Source of the DNA: an uncultured Clostridia bacterium
GTDB taxonomy: Bacteria > Bacillota > Clostridia > Lachnospirales > Lachnospiraceae
Direction of reading: 5' to 3'
DNA: 5,216 bases
Assembly: GCA_946620335.1 (NCBI GenBank)
Contig: CAMONF010000150.1
Location: forward strand, 1 to 5,216
Shown here: positions 1-5,126 of the stretch, in pieces
Layout: the number at the start of each line of letters is the position of its first letter
How positions within the stretch are numbered: position 1 is the first letter of the stretch
Position numbers and translations under genes: made by a program
Notes under the pieces: model-generated
Told to the model about the DNA's origin: nothing
The model's input: the letters and a program-made list of their open reading frames with translations, nothing else
Databases searched by the model: none

Positions 1-2
1 AA

Positions 3-38
3 AAAGTGGGAAAAGGAACCGTCCCTGATTCCCATTTT
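3..38 (-). repeat. 36-bp palindromic repeat, copy 1
   Basis: This is one copy of the dispersed repeat seen seven times in the window. Read on the minus strand, it has a left arm AAAATGGGAA, a core containing GGGACGGTTCC, and a right arm TTCCCACTTT. The arms pair to form a hairpin. The copy begins directly after the ATPase stop codon (39-41), and the minus strand ends in five T residues at the window edge, so it could terminate the ATPase transcript. Its sequence is identical to the copy at 5145-5180. Any partner copies would lie beyond the window. Confidence 0.9.
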
Positions 39-2117
39 TCACCCATCCAACAGATTGGTCATACTCTTGATCCCAATCCCAATGGTAGAAACATTATGCA
101 GCAAGGCCGAATTGGCCGGAGTCAGTACCCCCAGCACCCCGAGGCCGATCAGGGACCCGTTGAAGGTCATGATGCCCCGGTAGTTGCCGTGGATCCGGTC
201 CATGAGGCGCTGGCTCAGGACCCGGAGGGTCACCAGGGAGGTCAGGGAGTCGGAGGCGATGGTGATGTCGGCCACTTCCCGGGCGATGGCGGCGCCGTCG
301 GAGATGGCGATGCCTACGTCCGCTTCGGAGAGGGCCGGGGTGTCGTTGACGCCGTCGCCGACCATGATGACAGTTCGACCGGCCTTGTGTTCATTTCTGA
401 TGAAGTCGGCCTTGTCGGCGGGCAGGACGCCGGCCAGATAGCCGTCGAGGTCCAGCTTGTTGGCCACCGCTTCGGCGGTCCGGCGGTTGTCGCCGGTGAT
501 CATGGTGATTTTCTGAATGCCCAGGTCGTGGAGGGTCCGGATGACATCCTTGGCTTCCCCGCGGAGGGGATCCTCGATGCAGATGGCGGCCATGAGGACG
601 CCGCCGGAGGCCAGATAGAGGATGGAATACTCGGCGGGCAGGGCGTCGAACTTGTCCTGCTCCCCCTCCGGGATGACGCAGCCCTCGTCCTCGAAGACGA
701 AGTGGTAGCTGCCGATGATGACCTCCCGCTCCTCAACGGTGCTGGCGATGCCGTGGGCGACCACGTACTGGACGCGGGAGTGGCGTTCCTCGTGGATGAG
801 GCCGCGGGATTCCGCCTCGGCCACCACTGCGTTGGCCATGGAGTGGGGGTAGTGCTCCTCCAGGCAGGCGGCCAGGCGGAGGCATTCATTTTCCTCGGCG
901 CCGCCGAAGGTGATGACGCGGGCCACGGTGGGGCGGGCGTGGGTCAGGGTGCCGGTCTTGTCGAAGACGATGGAGTCGGCCCGGGCCAGGGCTTCCATGA
1001 ACTTGCCGCCCTTGACGGTCATGTTGTGGTCCTGGGCCTCCCGGATAGCCGAGAGGACGGAGATGGGCATGGCCAGCTTGAGGGCGCAGGAGAAGTCCAC
1101 CATGAGGAAGGAGAGGGCGCGGGTCGCATTTCTCGTCAGGAGCCAGGTGAGGAGGGTGCCTCCCAGGCTGTAGGGGACCAGGCGGTCGGCCAGGTGGAAG
1201 GCCCGGGTCTCGGTGGCGGACTTGAGCTTCTCGGACTCCTCGATCATTTTGACGATCTGGTCATATTTGCCGGTGCCCTGGGTGCTCTTCACCTGGATGA
1301 CGCAGCTGCCCTCCTCGAGGACGGTGCCCGCGTAGACGTAGGCGCCGGGAACCTTGGGGACAGGTACGGATTCGCCGGTCATGGAGGCCTGGTTGACGGA
1401 AGCTTCCCCCTCGAGGACGACGCCGTCCAGGGGAATCATGCCGCCCATGCGGACCACGATCTCGTCGCCGACGCGGACCTTGCCGACGGGCATGAGGACC
1501 TCGCCGCTTTCGGCGCGGACCCAGACCTTGTCGATGCCCAGAGACATGCTGCGGGCCAGGTCATCGACGCTCTTTCTGTGGGTCCAATCCTCCAGAATCT
1601 CTCCTATCTTAAGAAGGAACATGATGGAGGACGCCGTTTGGAAGTCGCCTCTTATGAGGGAGACGCCGATGGCTGCCGCGTCGAGGACCGGGACCTGGAT
1701 GTGTCCCTTGAAGAGACAGCGGAGTCCTTCCCATATATAGCGGGCCGCTCCGAGGGAAATGAAAACACGCCTGAGCGGCAGAGGCATGAGGAACCTCCTC
1801 GTGAACCGCCTCACGACGACGCTCAGGAGCTTGTTCTGATATTCCCGGGTCAGGGCGCGGCCGGTCTGCTCCGGGGCCAGGGCGCGGATGTCTTCATTTT
1901 CATAGGAGAAGCTGGACAGAGCCCGGATCAGGGCATCTCTGCCGCAGGTGTAAGTGATGATCGCGTCACCGGTCCGTTCGTAGACCTTGACGTCCTTCAC
2001 GCCCTCCACGGCGCGCAGGTAGTATTCCAGGATGTCCGCTTCGCGCAGGGTCATGCGGCTCTTTTGCATGTGGACGCGCAGACTTCCCCGGGCATCGTGA
2101 AGAATCTTCCATTTCAT
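39..2117 (-). CDS. P1B-type heavy-metal ATPase, SCA-motif (P1B-6-like)
   Basis: This is an ATP-driven membrane pump for transition-metal ions, 692 residues long. Catalytic motifs are intact: TGES at 247-250 (actuator loop), DKTGT at 386-390 with phosphorylated Asp386, TGD at 541-543, and GDGVND at 587-592. Hydrophobic segments lie near 142-175, 316-328, 334-358 and 645-684. The ion-path motif on the key membrane helix is SCALKLAMP (343-351), replacing CPC/CPx/SPC. The N-terminal 70 residues resemble an HMA fold but lack CxxC. They carry an Arg/Gly-containing start (R10, G11, R14), with an Arg-rich stretch at 103-117. The usual nucleotide-domain HP dipeptide reads HS (425-426). The start is supported by AGGGAGG at 2124-2130, six bases upstream. 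A small DUF6110-like gene precedes it on the same strand. P1B-6 ATPases have been tied to iron and ferrosomes, so iron is the inferred substrate. The ATPase class is certain; the substrate is not. Confidence 0.95.
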   Translation of the reverse strand: MKWKILHDARGSLRVHMQKSRMTLREADILEYYLRAVEGVKDVKVYERTGDAIITYTCGRDALIRALSSFSYENEDIRALAPEQTGRALTREYQNKLLSVVVRRFTRRFLMPLPLRRVFISLGAARYIWEGLRCLFKGHIQVPVLDAAAIGVSLIRGDFQTASSIMFLLKIGEILEDWTHRKSVDDLARSMSLGIDKVWVRAESGEVLMPVGKVRVGDEIVVRMGGMIPLDGVVLEGEASVNQASMTGESVPVPKVPGAYVYAGTVLEEGSCVIQVKSTQGTGKYDQIVKMIEESEKLKSATETRAFHLADRLVPYSLGGTLLTWLLTRNATRALSFLMVDFSCALKLAMPISVLSAIREAQDHNMTVKGGKFMEALARADSIVFDKTGTLTHARPTVARVITFGGAEENECLRLAACLEEHYPHSMANAVVAEAESRGLIHEERHSRVQYVVAHGIASTVEEREVIIGSYHFVFEDEGCVIPEGEQDKFDALPAEYSILYLASGGVLMAAICIEDPLRGEAKDVIRTLHDLGIQKITMITGDNRRTAEAVANKLDLDGYLAGVLPADKADFIRNEHKAGRTVIMVGDGVNDTPALSEADVGIAISDGAAIAREVADITIASDSLTSLVTLRVLSQRLMDRIHGNYRGIMTFNGSLIGLGVLGVLTPANSALLHNVSTIGIGIKSMTNLLDG

Positions 2118-2123
2118 AGGGTA

Positions 2124-2164
2124 CCTCCCTCAAAGGGATGGGAGCAGGCCGAAAAAACTGCTCC
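2124..2164 (-). promoter_or_regulatory. ATPase leader with RBS and two small hairpins
   Basis: On the minus strand the leader holds the ribosome binding site AGGGAGG (2124-2130). Two possible stems are visible. The first is 7 bp, pairing 2141-2147 with 2158-2164 around a 10-nt loop. The second pairs 2126-2130 with 2134-2138 around a 3-nt loop and would mask the ribosome binding site. The site itself is clear. Regulation by the stems is an inference from sequence only. No convincing separate promoter was seen between the upstream gene and this start. Confidence 0.5.
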
Positions 2165-2181
2165 AAATGGACATTTTGGGC

Positions 2182-2218
2182 AAAAAGCGTCATCCCCCCG
2201 GCTTCGGCCGGGGGGATG
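2182..2218 (-). terminator. Strong hairpin between the small gene and the ATPase
   Basis: The stem is a perfect 12 bp: CATCCCCCCGGC at 2191-2202 pairs with 2207-2218 around a TTCG loop. On the minus strand the loop reads CGAA. It is followed after four bases by five T residues (2186 down to 2182). This looks like an intrinsic terminator after the DUF6110-like gene, but the ATPase just downstream lacks an obvious promoter. A leaky terminator or an mRNA-stabilising stem that lowers ATPase relative to the small protein is therefore likely. There is no T-run on the plus strand. Confidence 0.65.
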
Positions 2219-2302
2219 GCTGGTCAATTGGTTTTGAAATAAACGAGTCGAGACGCGGCAGCCGGGGTGCGACCGCCGCAAAAGCCGCCTGCAGAGCGTG
2301 TC

Positions 2303-2578
2303 TTATTCCGTGAAGTCGGTCTTGTCCTCGCCGCCGATGCAGACTTCCTCCGCTGCGGCCCGGTCCTCATTGATGGCCTTGGCGTCCACGAGGATGTCGT
2401 CGCAGTTCTCCTTCAGGGTGGTGGCTGTCTTCAGGACAGCTTCGCGTCCGCGGAGAACGGCAGCGGTGGTGTGGGTGTAGACCTTCTTGGCATCCTTGCT
2501 GCTTAAAATGGAGATGCCGGCTGTGCCAAAGAGAACGCCGCCTGCGAAGAGGCCGATATTTTTCCATAATGATGACAT
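2303..2578 (-). CDS. Small glycine-zipper membrane protein, DUF6110-like
   Basis: The product has 91 residues. One hydrophobic segment lies at about 8-25 and is rich in small residues (G13, G14, G18, G21), including a GxxxG pattern typical of helix packing. A charged, probably helical tail (about 28-80) follows and should face the cytoplasm. The overall form matches my recollection of DUF6110 proteins, which are short single-pass proteins often encoded beside P-type metal ATPases in Bacillota; this was not confirmed by search. The start is fixed by AAAGGAGG (2587-2594) eight bases upstream. The gene has its own promoter at 2674-2702, and the ATPase begins 185 bases beyond its stop on the same strand. 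The inferred role is a partner or scaffold of the metal pump, comparable to the small membrane proteins in ferrosome (fez) loci. No enzymatic motif is present. Confidence 0.85.
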   Translation of the reverse strand: MSSLWKNIGLFAGGVLFGTAGISILSSKDAKKVYTHTTAAVLRGREAVLKTATTLKENCDDILVDAKAINEDRAAAEEVCIGGEDKTDFTE

Positions 2579-2673
2579 GACAATGTCCTCCTTTTATGAT
2601 TAGCTGAGTATACGGTGTTACATTTCGGGCCCTGGCCTCTTGGTTCGCCACGGCTCCTTTATGTTTATCGTGT

Positions 2674-2702
2674 AATATAATCCCCCTCCCGGCAAAAGGC
2701 AA
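2674..2702 (-). promoter_or_regulatory. Promoter for the DUF6110-like gene and ATPase
   Basis: On the minus strand, TTGCCT (2697-2702) is followed after exactly 17 bases by TATATT (2674-2679), a good sigma-A match. The start of transcription is expected near 2667, which gives a leader of about 89 bases to the ATG at 2578. The plus strand reads TATAAT at 2676-2681 over the same bases, but without a good -35, so plus-strand transcription from here is doubtful. Confidence 0.65.
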
Positions 2703-2923
2703 GAAATTTCTGCGATAGTGCCTAAAACCGGCCGCTTTGGAGCCTGTTTGTTGGGACTTACTTACAAATGACAGGGGCTCGATGCGTTTCCGACCGGGCG
2801 AATTCGAGTTAGTGGTGCCTTCAGAAGGCAGCGGGAAAGGACTGCGGGGATGCCCGGGCCTTCGAAATTTACCTAAGAGTAAAATTAATTCTCAGATTTA
2901 GGTGAATTAGTTTAGAAGACACT
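2703..2923 (+). other. Non-coding region between divergent genes, several inverted repeats
   Basis: No credible protein gene was seen on either strand. Visible structure includes an imperfect hairpin at 2740-2780 (GAGCC with GGCTC, TGT with ACA, TTGT with ACAA), a possible stem closing CTCGA with TCGAG (2779-2810 region), and a near-perfect palindrome at 2816-2830 (TGCCTTC, one base, GAAGGCA). This could be a structured RNA or a set of operator sites. No known RNA family was recognised, and no convincing promoter drives it. Confidence 0.45.
2866..2908 (+). repeat. Inverted repeat upstream of the XRE gene promoter
   Basis: AATTTACCTAA (2866-2876) pairs with TTAGGTGAATT (2898-2908) over 11 positions with one T:G mismatch. 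GAG (2877-2879) and CTC (2891-2893) extend the symmetry inside. It lies just upstream of the -35 of the XRE promoter and is not followed by a T-run, so an operator is more likely than a terminator. The binding protein is unknown; the neighbouring XRE protein is one candidate. Confidence 0.55.
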
Positions 2924-2952
2924 ATGAAAAACCCGGAAATCTATGTTACAAT
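2924..2952 (+). promoter_or_regulatory. Promoter for the XRE regulator (extended -10)
   Basis: TACAAT at 2947-2952 is preceded by TG one base upstream (2944-2945), giving an extended -10. ATGAAA (2924-2929), 17 bases before it, is a moderate -35. Transcription should start near 2959, about 63 bases before the ATG at 3022. Confidence 0.65.
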
Positions 2953-2976
2953 GAACCCATTGCAGGAGAAGATTAT

Positions 2977-3014
2977 CTCAATTGCGATAAGAGCAGTGGT
3001 TAGAGTAAATTGAG
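2977..3014 (+). promoter_or_regulatory. Inverted repeat in the XRE leader touching the RBS
   Basis: CTCAATT (2977-2983) is complementary to AATTGAG (3008-3014). The second arm overlaps the ribosome binding site GAGGTG (3012-3017), so pairing in the mRNA would partly hide it. It could equally be a DNA operator just downstream of the start of transcription. Seven base pairs over a 24-base loop is weak evidence. Confidence 0.35.
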
Positions 3015-3021
3015 GTGAAAC

Positions 3022-3372
3022 ATGAGCGAGAGCATGATTATCAGCGACAGAATATTTCAGATCCTGAAGAGCAAGGGAATGTCCCAGAAGACATTTTCGC
3101 AGAAGACAGGGATTCCCCAGAGTACCATCAGCGACTGGAAGCACAAGCGGGTCAACCCGGGTGCTGACAAGATCATGATCATTTGCGACACCCTGGGGGT
3201 CACCCCAGAGGAACTCCTGACAGGGGCCGGAAATGACAACAAGTTTTCCGTCGACTACGTCGTCCTTCGGGCCGATTCTGAAGAATATGCTATGGTCAAG
3301 ATGATTCGCGGGCTGTCCGAGCGGAGCCGCGAACGGTTGAAGGGGTACGTGGAGGCTCTTCAGAGCGAATAA
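3022..3372 (+). CDS. XRE-family helix-turn-helix transcriptional regulator
   Basis: This is a 116-residue cytoplasmic DNA-binding protein. Residues about 8-65 form a Cro/C1-type (HTH_3) domain. SQKTFSQKTGIP (21-32) is the first helix of the motif and turn, and QSTISDWKHKR (33-43) is the recognition helix, followed by the usual NPGADKIMIICDTLGVTPEELL. The C-terminal part (about 86-113) is a charged helix that may serve in dimerisation. No ligand-binding or peptidase domain is present. The start is supported by GAGGTG a few bases upstream and by a promoter at 2924-2952. The gene is single, divergent from the DUF6110/ATPase pair, and followed eight bases after its stop by a repeat copy. Its targets are unknown. 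It may control itself or the divergent pair, but nothing in the sequence proves this. A phage-derived origin is possible, though no other phage genes are seen. Confidence 0.93.
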   Translation: MSESMIISDRIFQILKSKGMSQKTFSQKTGIPQSTISDWKHKRVNPGADKIMIICDTLGVTPEELLTGAGNDNKFSVDYVVLRADSEEYAMVKMIRGLSERSRERLKGYVEALQSE

Positions 3373-3379
3373 AGTAAAG

Positions 3380-3415
3380 AAACTGGGAATCAGGGACGAT
3401 TCCTTTTCCCGCTTT
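3380..3415 (+). repeat. 36-bp palindromic repeat, copy 2 (diverged)
   Basis: This copy has the left arm AAACTGGGAA and the right arm TTCCCGCTTT. Against the other copies it carries G to A in the core (GACGAT) and A to G in the right arm. The second change still allows a G:U pair in RNA. It begins eight bases after the XRE stop codon and ends in a short T-run, so it may terminate that transcript. Confidence 0.88.
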
Positions 3416-3435
3416 TCGGGGAGCGCAGATGGGGG

Positions 3436-3471
3436 AAACTGGGAATCAGGGACGGTTCCTTTTCCCACTTT
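3436..3471 (+). repeat. 36-bp palindromic repeat, copy 3
   Basis: Left arm AAACTGGGAA, core with GGGACGGTTCC, right arm TTCCCACTTT. It is a direct repeat of the copy at 3380-3415 with a 20-base spacer, and it forms one arm of the long inverted repeat 3435-3519. Confidence 0.92.
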
Positions 3472-3482
3472 TCGAGAATCGA

Positions 3483-3518
3483 AAAGTGGGAAAAGGAACC
3501 GTCCCTGATTCCCAGTTT
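3483..3518 (-). repeat. 36-bp palindromic repeat, copy 4 (inverted)
   Basis: This is an exact reverse complement of the copy at 3436-3471, separated from it by 11 bases. It ends 19 bases before the -35 of the next promoter (3538), so it borders the FeoA-like transcription unit. Confidence 0.92.
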
Positions 3519-3537
3519 CTCTGTTCCCAGGTTAGTA

Positions 3538-3566
3538 TTGTCTCCGCGTATTTTTGCAAGTATAAT
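3538..3566 (+). promoter_or_regulatory. Promoter for the FeoA-like gene
   Basis: TTGTCT (3538-3543), a 17-base spacer and a perfect TATAAT (3561-3566) make this the strongest sigma-A-type promoter in the window. Transcription should start near 3573, about 237 bases before the first credible start codon at 3810. Confidence 0.8.
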
Positions 3567-3572
3567 AAAGGG

Positions 3573-3809
3573 TGATCACGAAAAAGCGCCGGTCCTATGG
3601 CCGGACCGGATCGCTGGCAGACCGGACCTGCAGGTCAGTGGCACGCAGCCTCAAAGCCTTTTCCGCACAGAGGGAAGCAGTGCTGAAGTCTGCCGGGAGA
3701 CCGGCGATGAAAACAAAACAGACTTTCCGCGTTTCTTATGGGGCGTCCTGTGGGGCGCGTTCAGCGAAGACCATGGCAGCATGACCGCCATGGCGGACGG
3801 AGGAACACG
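3573..3809 (+). promoter_or_regulatory. Long structured leader of the FeoA-like gene
   Basis: This transcribed region contains no credible long gene but many stems. CCGGTCC (3589-3595) pairs with GGACCGG (3603-3609), extended by GCG/CGC. GACCTGCAGGTC (3625-3636) is a perfect palindrome. GCCGG (3692-3696) and CCGGC (3701-3705) are capped by GAGA, a GNRA-type tetraloop. CCGCCATGGCGG (3785-3796) is a palindrome directly before the ribosome binding site GGAGG (3799-3803). A 25-codon reading frame starts at the ATG at 3707, with GGGAG a few bases upstream, and ends at 3784; it may be a leader peptide or chance. No known riboswitch class was recognised. Confidence 0.5.
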
Positions 3810-4034
3810 ATGATCAGTCTGGAAAAATCAAAGGCAGGCCAGTCCTATCGAGTGACATGGCTGCTGGGCGATTACGCCGAGTATCTGAAGAAGACCTGGA
3901 ATCTTTCGGAAAATGACATCATGCGCGTGCTCGACAACAACGGCCGCTCCATGATCGTCACATTCAAGGGACGGAAGCTGGCCCTGAGCGCCGACGTGGC
4001 GCGGAGCGTCAAGCTGGAGGCCCTCACCGCCTGA
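3810..4034 (+). CDS. FeoA-like small protein
   Basis: The product has 74 residues and matches the size and layout of FeoA, the small SH3-fold cytoplasmic protein that assists the ferrous iron transporter FeoB. Features seen are an opening strand region ISLEKSKAGQSYRVTWLLG (2-20), a middle helix (about 21-31), a segment leading into strands around IMRVLDNNGRSMIVTFKGRKLAL (37-59), and a closing DVARSVKLEAL (62-72), like the final helix and strand of FeoA. The ATG at 3810 is chosen because GGAGG (3799-3803) lies six bases upstream. A start at 3738 would add 24 residues rich in Arg and Gly that do not look like protein. No FeoB follows: a strong terminator ends the unit and a permease comes next. 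Orphan FeoA-like proteins are common in Bacillota, and their exact role is unsettled. An iron function is inferred from the fold. Confidence 0.82.
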   Translation: MISLEKSKAGQSYRVTWLLGDYAEYLKKTWNLSENDIMRVLDNNGRSMIVTFKGRKLALSADVARSVKLEALTA

Positions 4035-4112
4035 GTTGTGTCAGGCCGGTAAGGCACGGAAGAAAAAGCAGGCGCGGCCCCTGGACCGTTGCCCGCGGCA
4101 TGCAGTCAGCAT
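4035..4112 (+). other. Short 3' untranslated region, nothing recognised
   Basis: This is the non-coding sequence between the FeoA-like stop codon and the terminator. No gene, promoter or notable repeat was seen. Confidence 0.5.
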
Positions 4113-4156
4113 CACCCCGGACTCTGGCAGGTCAAGAGTACGGGGTGTTTTTATTT
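4113..4156 (+). terminator. Intrinsic terminator after the FeoA-like gene
   Basis: CACCCCG (4113-4119) pairs with CGGGGTG (4141-4147). Inside it ACTCT (4121-4125) pairs with AGAGT (4135-4139), with single-base bulges, and TTTTTATTT (4148-4156) follows at once. This is a textbook Rho-independent terminator and ends the FeoA-like unit 32 bases before the permease start. Confidence 0.93.
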
Positions 4157-4187
4157 GCAGTAATTAGAAAGTATCGAGAGAAAGTTA

Positions 4188-5084
4188 ATGAAGAAAAATG
4201 AAATGACGAGTTCCCTTCTGCTGGTGCTCACAGCGGCCATCTGGGGCTGCGCCTTCGTGGCCCAGGATGTGGGCGCGGCCTACGTGGAGCCCCTTACCTT
4301 TCTGGCCAGCCGGAGCTGGATCGCGTTTTTTATGATGCTCGTCCTGTTCGCGGTCATGGAGAGGCGAAGAAAGGCTAAGGGAGAGCGAAGCGCCGTTCCG
4401 CACACCAAGGCTGCCTGGCGGCATGTCCTTTTGGGTGGCTTTGTCTGCGGCTTTTTCCTGTTCGCGGCTTCCTACGCGCAGCAGGCGGGCATGGCGGACA
4501 CGACTCCGGCCAAGGCGGGCTTTATCACGGCCATGTACGTGGTCATCGTGCCGGTCCTGGCCATTTTGTTCCGGCAGAAGGTCAGGCCCATCATCTGGCT
4601 GTGTGTGGTCATGGGCGTGATCGGCCTCTACCTTCTCAGTATCAAAGACGGTTTTACCATCGGCCTCGGGGACGGGCTGGTCATGCTGTGCGCGCTGCTC
4701 TTTTCGCTGCAGATCATGGCTGTGAATTATTTTGCGCCATCCATGGACGGCGTGCTCCTCTCCATGCTGGAGTTTTTGACCGAGTCGATCCTGGCCACGG
4801 CGGGTATGCTGCTCTTTGAGCACCCGACGGCGTCAGGCCTGGCCGCGGCCGGTCTCGCCATCTTCTATGCGGGTTTCTTCTCCAGCGGTGTGGGCTATAC
4901 CCTGCAGATCATAGCCCAGCAGGGCCTTCAGCCGGCGCTGGCCTCCCTGATCATGAGCCTGGAGAGTGTTTTCTCTGCCCTGGCCGGCTGGATCATACTT
5001 CACCAGACACTGACAGGGCGCGAACTTTGCGGCTGTCTCCTGCTCTTTGCGGCGATCCTGGTGTCGCAGGTGCCGGAGAGGTGA
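4188..5084 (+). CDS. EamA/DMT-superfamily permease, 10 membrane helices
   Basis: This is a 298-residue inner-membrane transporter of the drug/metabolite transporter superfamily, with the usual length and two EamA repeats. Hydrophobic helices fall at about 8-26, 37-57, 78-98, 107-128, 134-151, 161-179, 186-208, 217-238, 248-271 and 278-294. The first helix has the family pattern AAIWGCAFVAQ (16-26), and the last two hold SLESVFSALAGWIILHQ (257-273) and the closing hydrophobic run before QVPER. The substrate is not predictable; family members export amino acids, metabolites or drugs. The ATG at 4188 has only a weak purine-rich site (GAGAGAAAG, 4176-4184). A later ATG at residue 6 is no better supported. 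It sits just after a strong terminator, and no clear promoter was seen in the short gap, so it may depend on read-through or a non-consensus promoter. A repeat copy begins six bases after its stop. Confidence 0.95.
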   Translation: MKKNEMTSSLLLVLTAAIWGCAFVAQDVGAAYVEPLTFLASRSWIAFFMMLVLFAVMERRRKAKGERSAVPHTKAAWRHVLLGGFVCGFFLFAASYAQQAGMADTTPAKAGFITAMYVVIVPVLAILFRQKVRPIIWLCVVMGVIGLYLLSIKDGFTIGLGDGLVMLCALLFSLQIMAVNYFAPSMDGVLLSMLEFLTESILATAGMLLFEHPTASGLAAAGLAIFYAGFFSSGVGYTLQIIAQQGLQPALASLIMSLESVFSALAGWIILHQTLTGRELCGCLLLFAAILVSQVPER

Positions 5085-5090
5085 GAGGGG

Positions 5091-5126
5091 AAAGTGGGAA
5101 TCAGGGACGGTTCCTTTTCCCACTTT
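5091..5126 (+). repeat. 36-bp palindromic repeat, copy 5 (perfect arms)
   Basis: The arms AAAGTGGGAA (5091-5100) and TTCCCACTTT (5117-5126) are exact reverse complements, and two more T residues follow (5127-5128). It lies six bases after the permease stop codon and has the form of a terminator for it. The fourth base is G here, restoring the pair that copies with A or C at that position lack. Confidence 0.93.

Larger units (their letters stand above)
3435..3519. repeat. 41-bp perfect inverted repeat, 3-nt loop
   Basis: Positions 3435-3475 are fully complementary to 3479-3519, leaving GAA (3476-3478) as the loop. The arms consist of repeat copies 3 and 4, plus TCGA-type bases that extend the pairing through the spacer. 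Paired inverted repeat units of this type are called BIMEs in enterobacteria and are made by REP-associated Y1 transposases. No transposase gene lies in this window. Confidence 0.93.

Noticed and set aside
6..2237. A 743-codon open frame on the plus strand, longer than the ATPase gene itself
   Set aside because: It runs antisense to the ATPase, begins with a GTG inside the repeat, and its product is a low-complexity Gly/Asp/Val/His-rich sequence with no domain. The minus strand carries all P-type ATPase motifs, so this frame is a GC-bias shadow.
2676..2681. Plus-strand TATAAT overlapping the minus-strand -10 as a bidirectional promoter
   Set aside because: There is no acceptable -35 at the right distance on the plus strand and no gene follows until 3022, which has its own promoter.
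2941..3468. A 175-codon minus-strand frame starting in a repeat with MGKGTVPDS
   Set aside because: It is antisense to the XRE gene, and its start is just the translated repeat. The same peptide start appears at other repeat copies, which marks it as an artefact.
3380..3519. CRISPR array
   Set aside because: Repeat units occur in both orientations, spacers are 11-20 bases and there are only three units per cluster. This fits a palindromic interspersed repeat and not CRISPR.
3573..3809. Cobalamin, c-di-GMP or other known riboswitch in the FeoA-like leader
   Set aside because: Short matches such as GCAGCC and AAAGCC were considered, but the conserved cores of those classes could not be lined up in order.
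3538..3813. 91- and 70-codon plus-strand frames upstream of the FeoA-like gene
   Set aside because: The first would start inside the promoter -35. Neither has a ribosome binding site or recognisable protein pattern, and both overlap the stem-rich leader.
4185..4823. A 212-codon frame antisense to the permease
   Set aside because: Its His/Gln/Arg-rich product looks like an antisense shadow, and the plus-strand frame encodes a clear 10-helix EamA protein.
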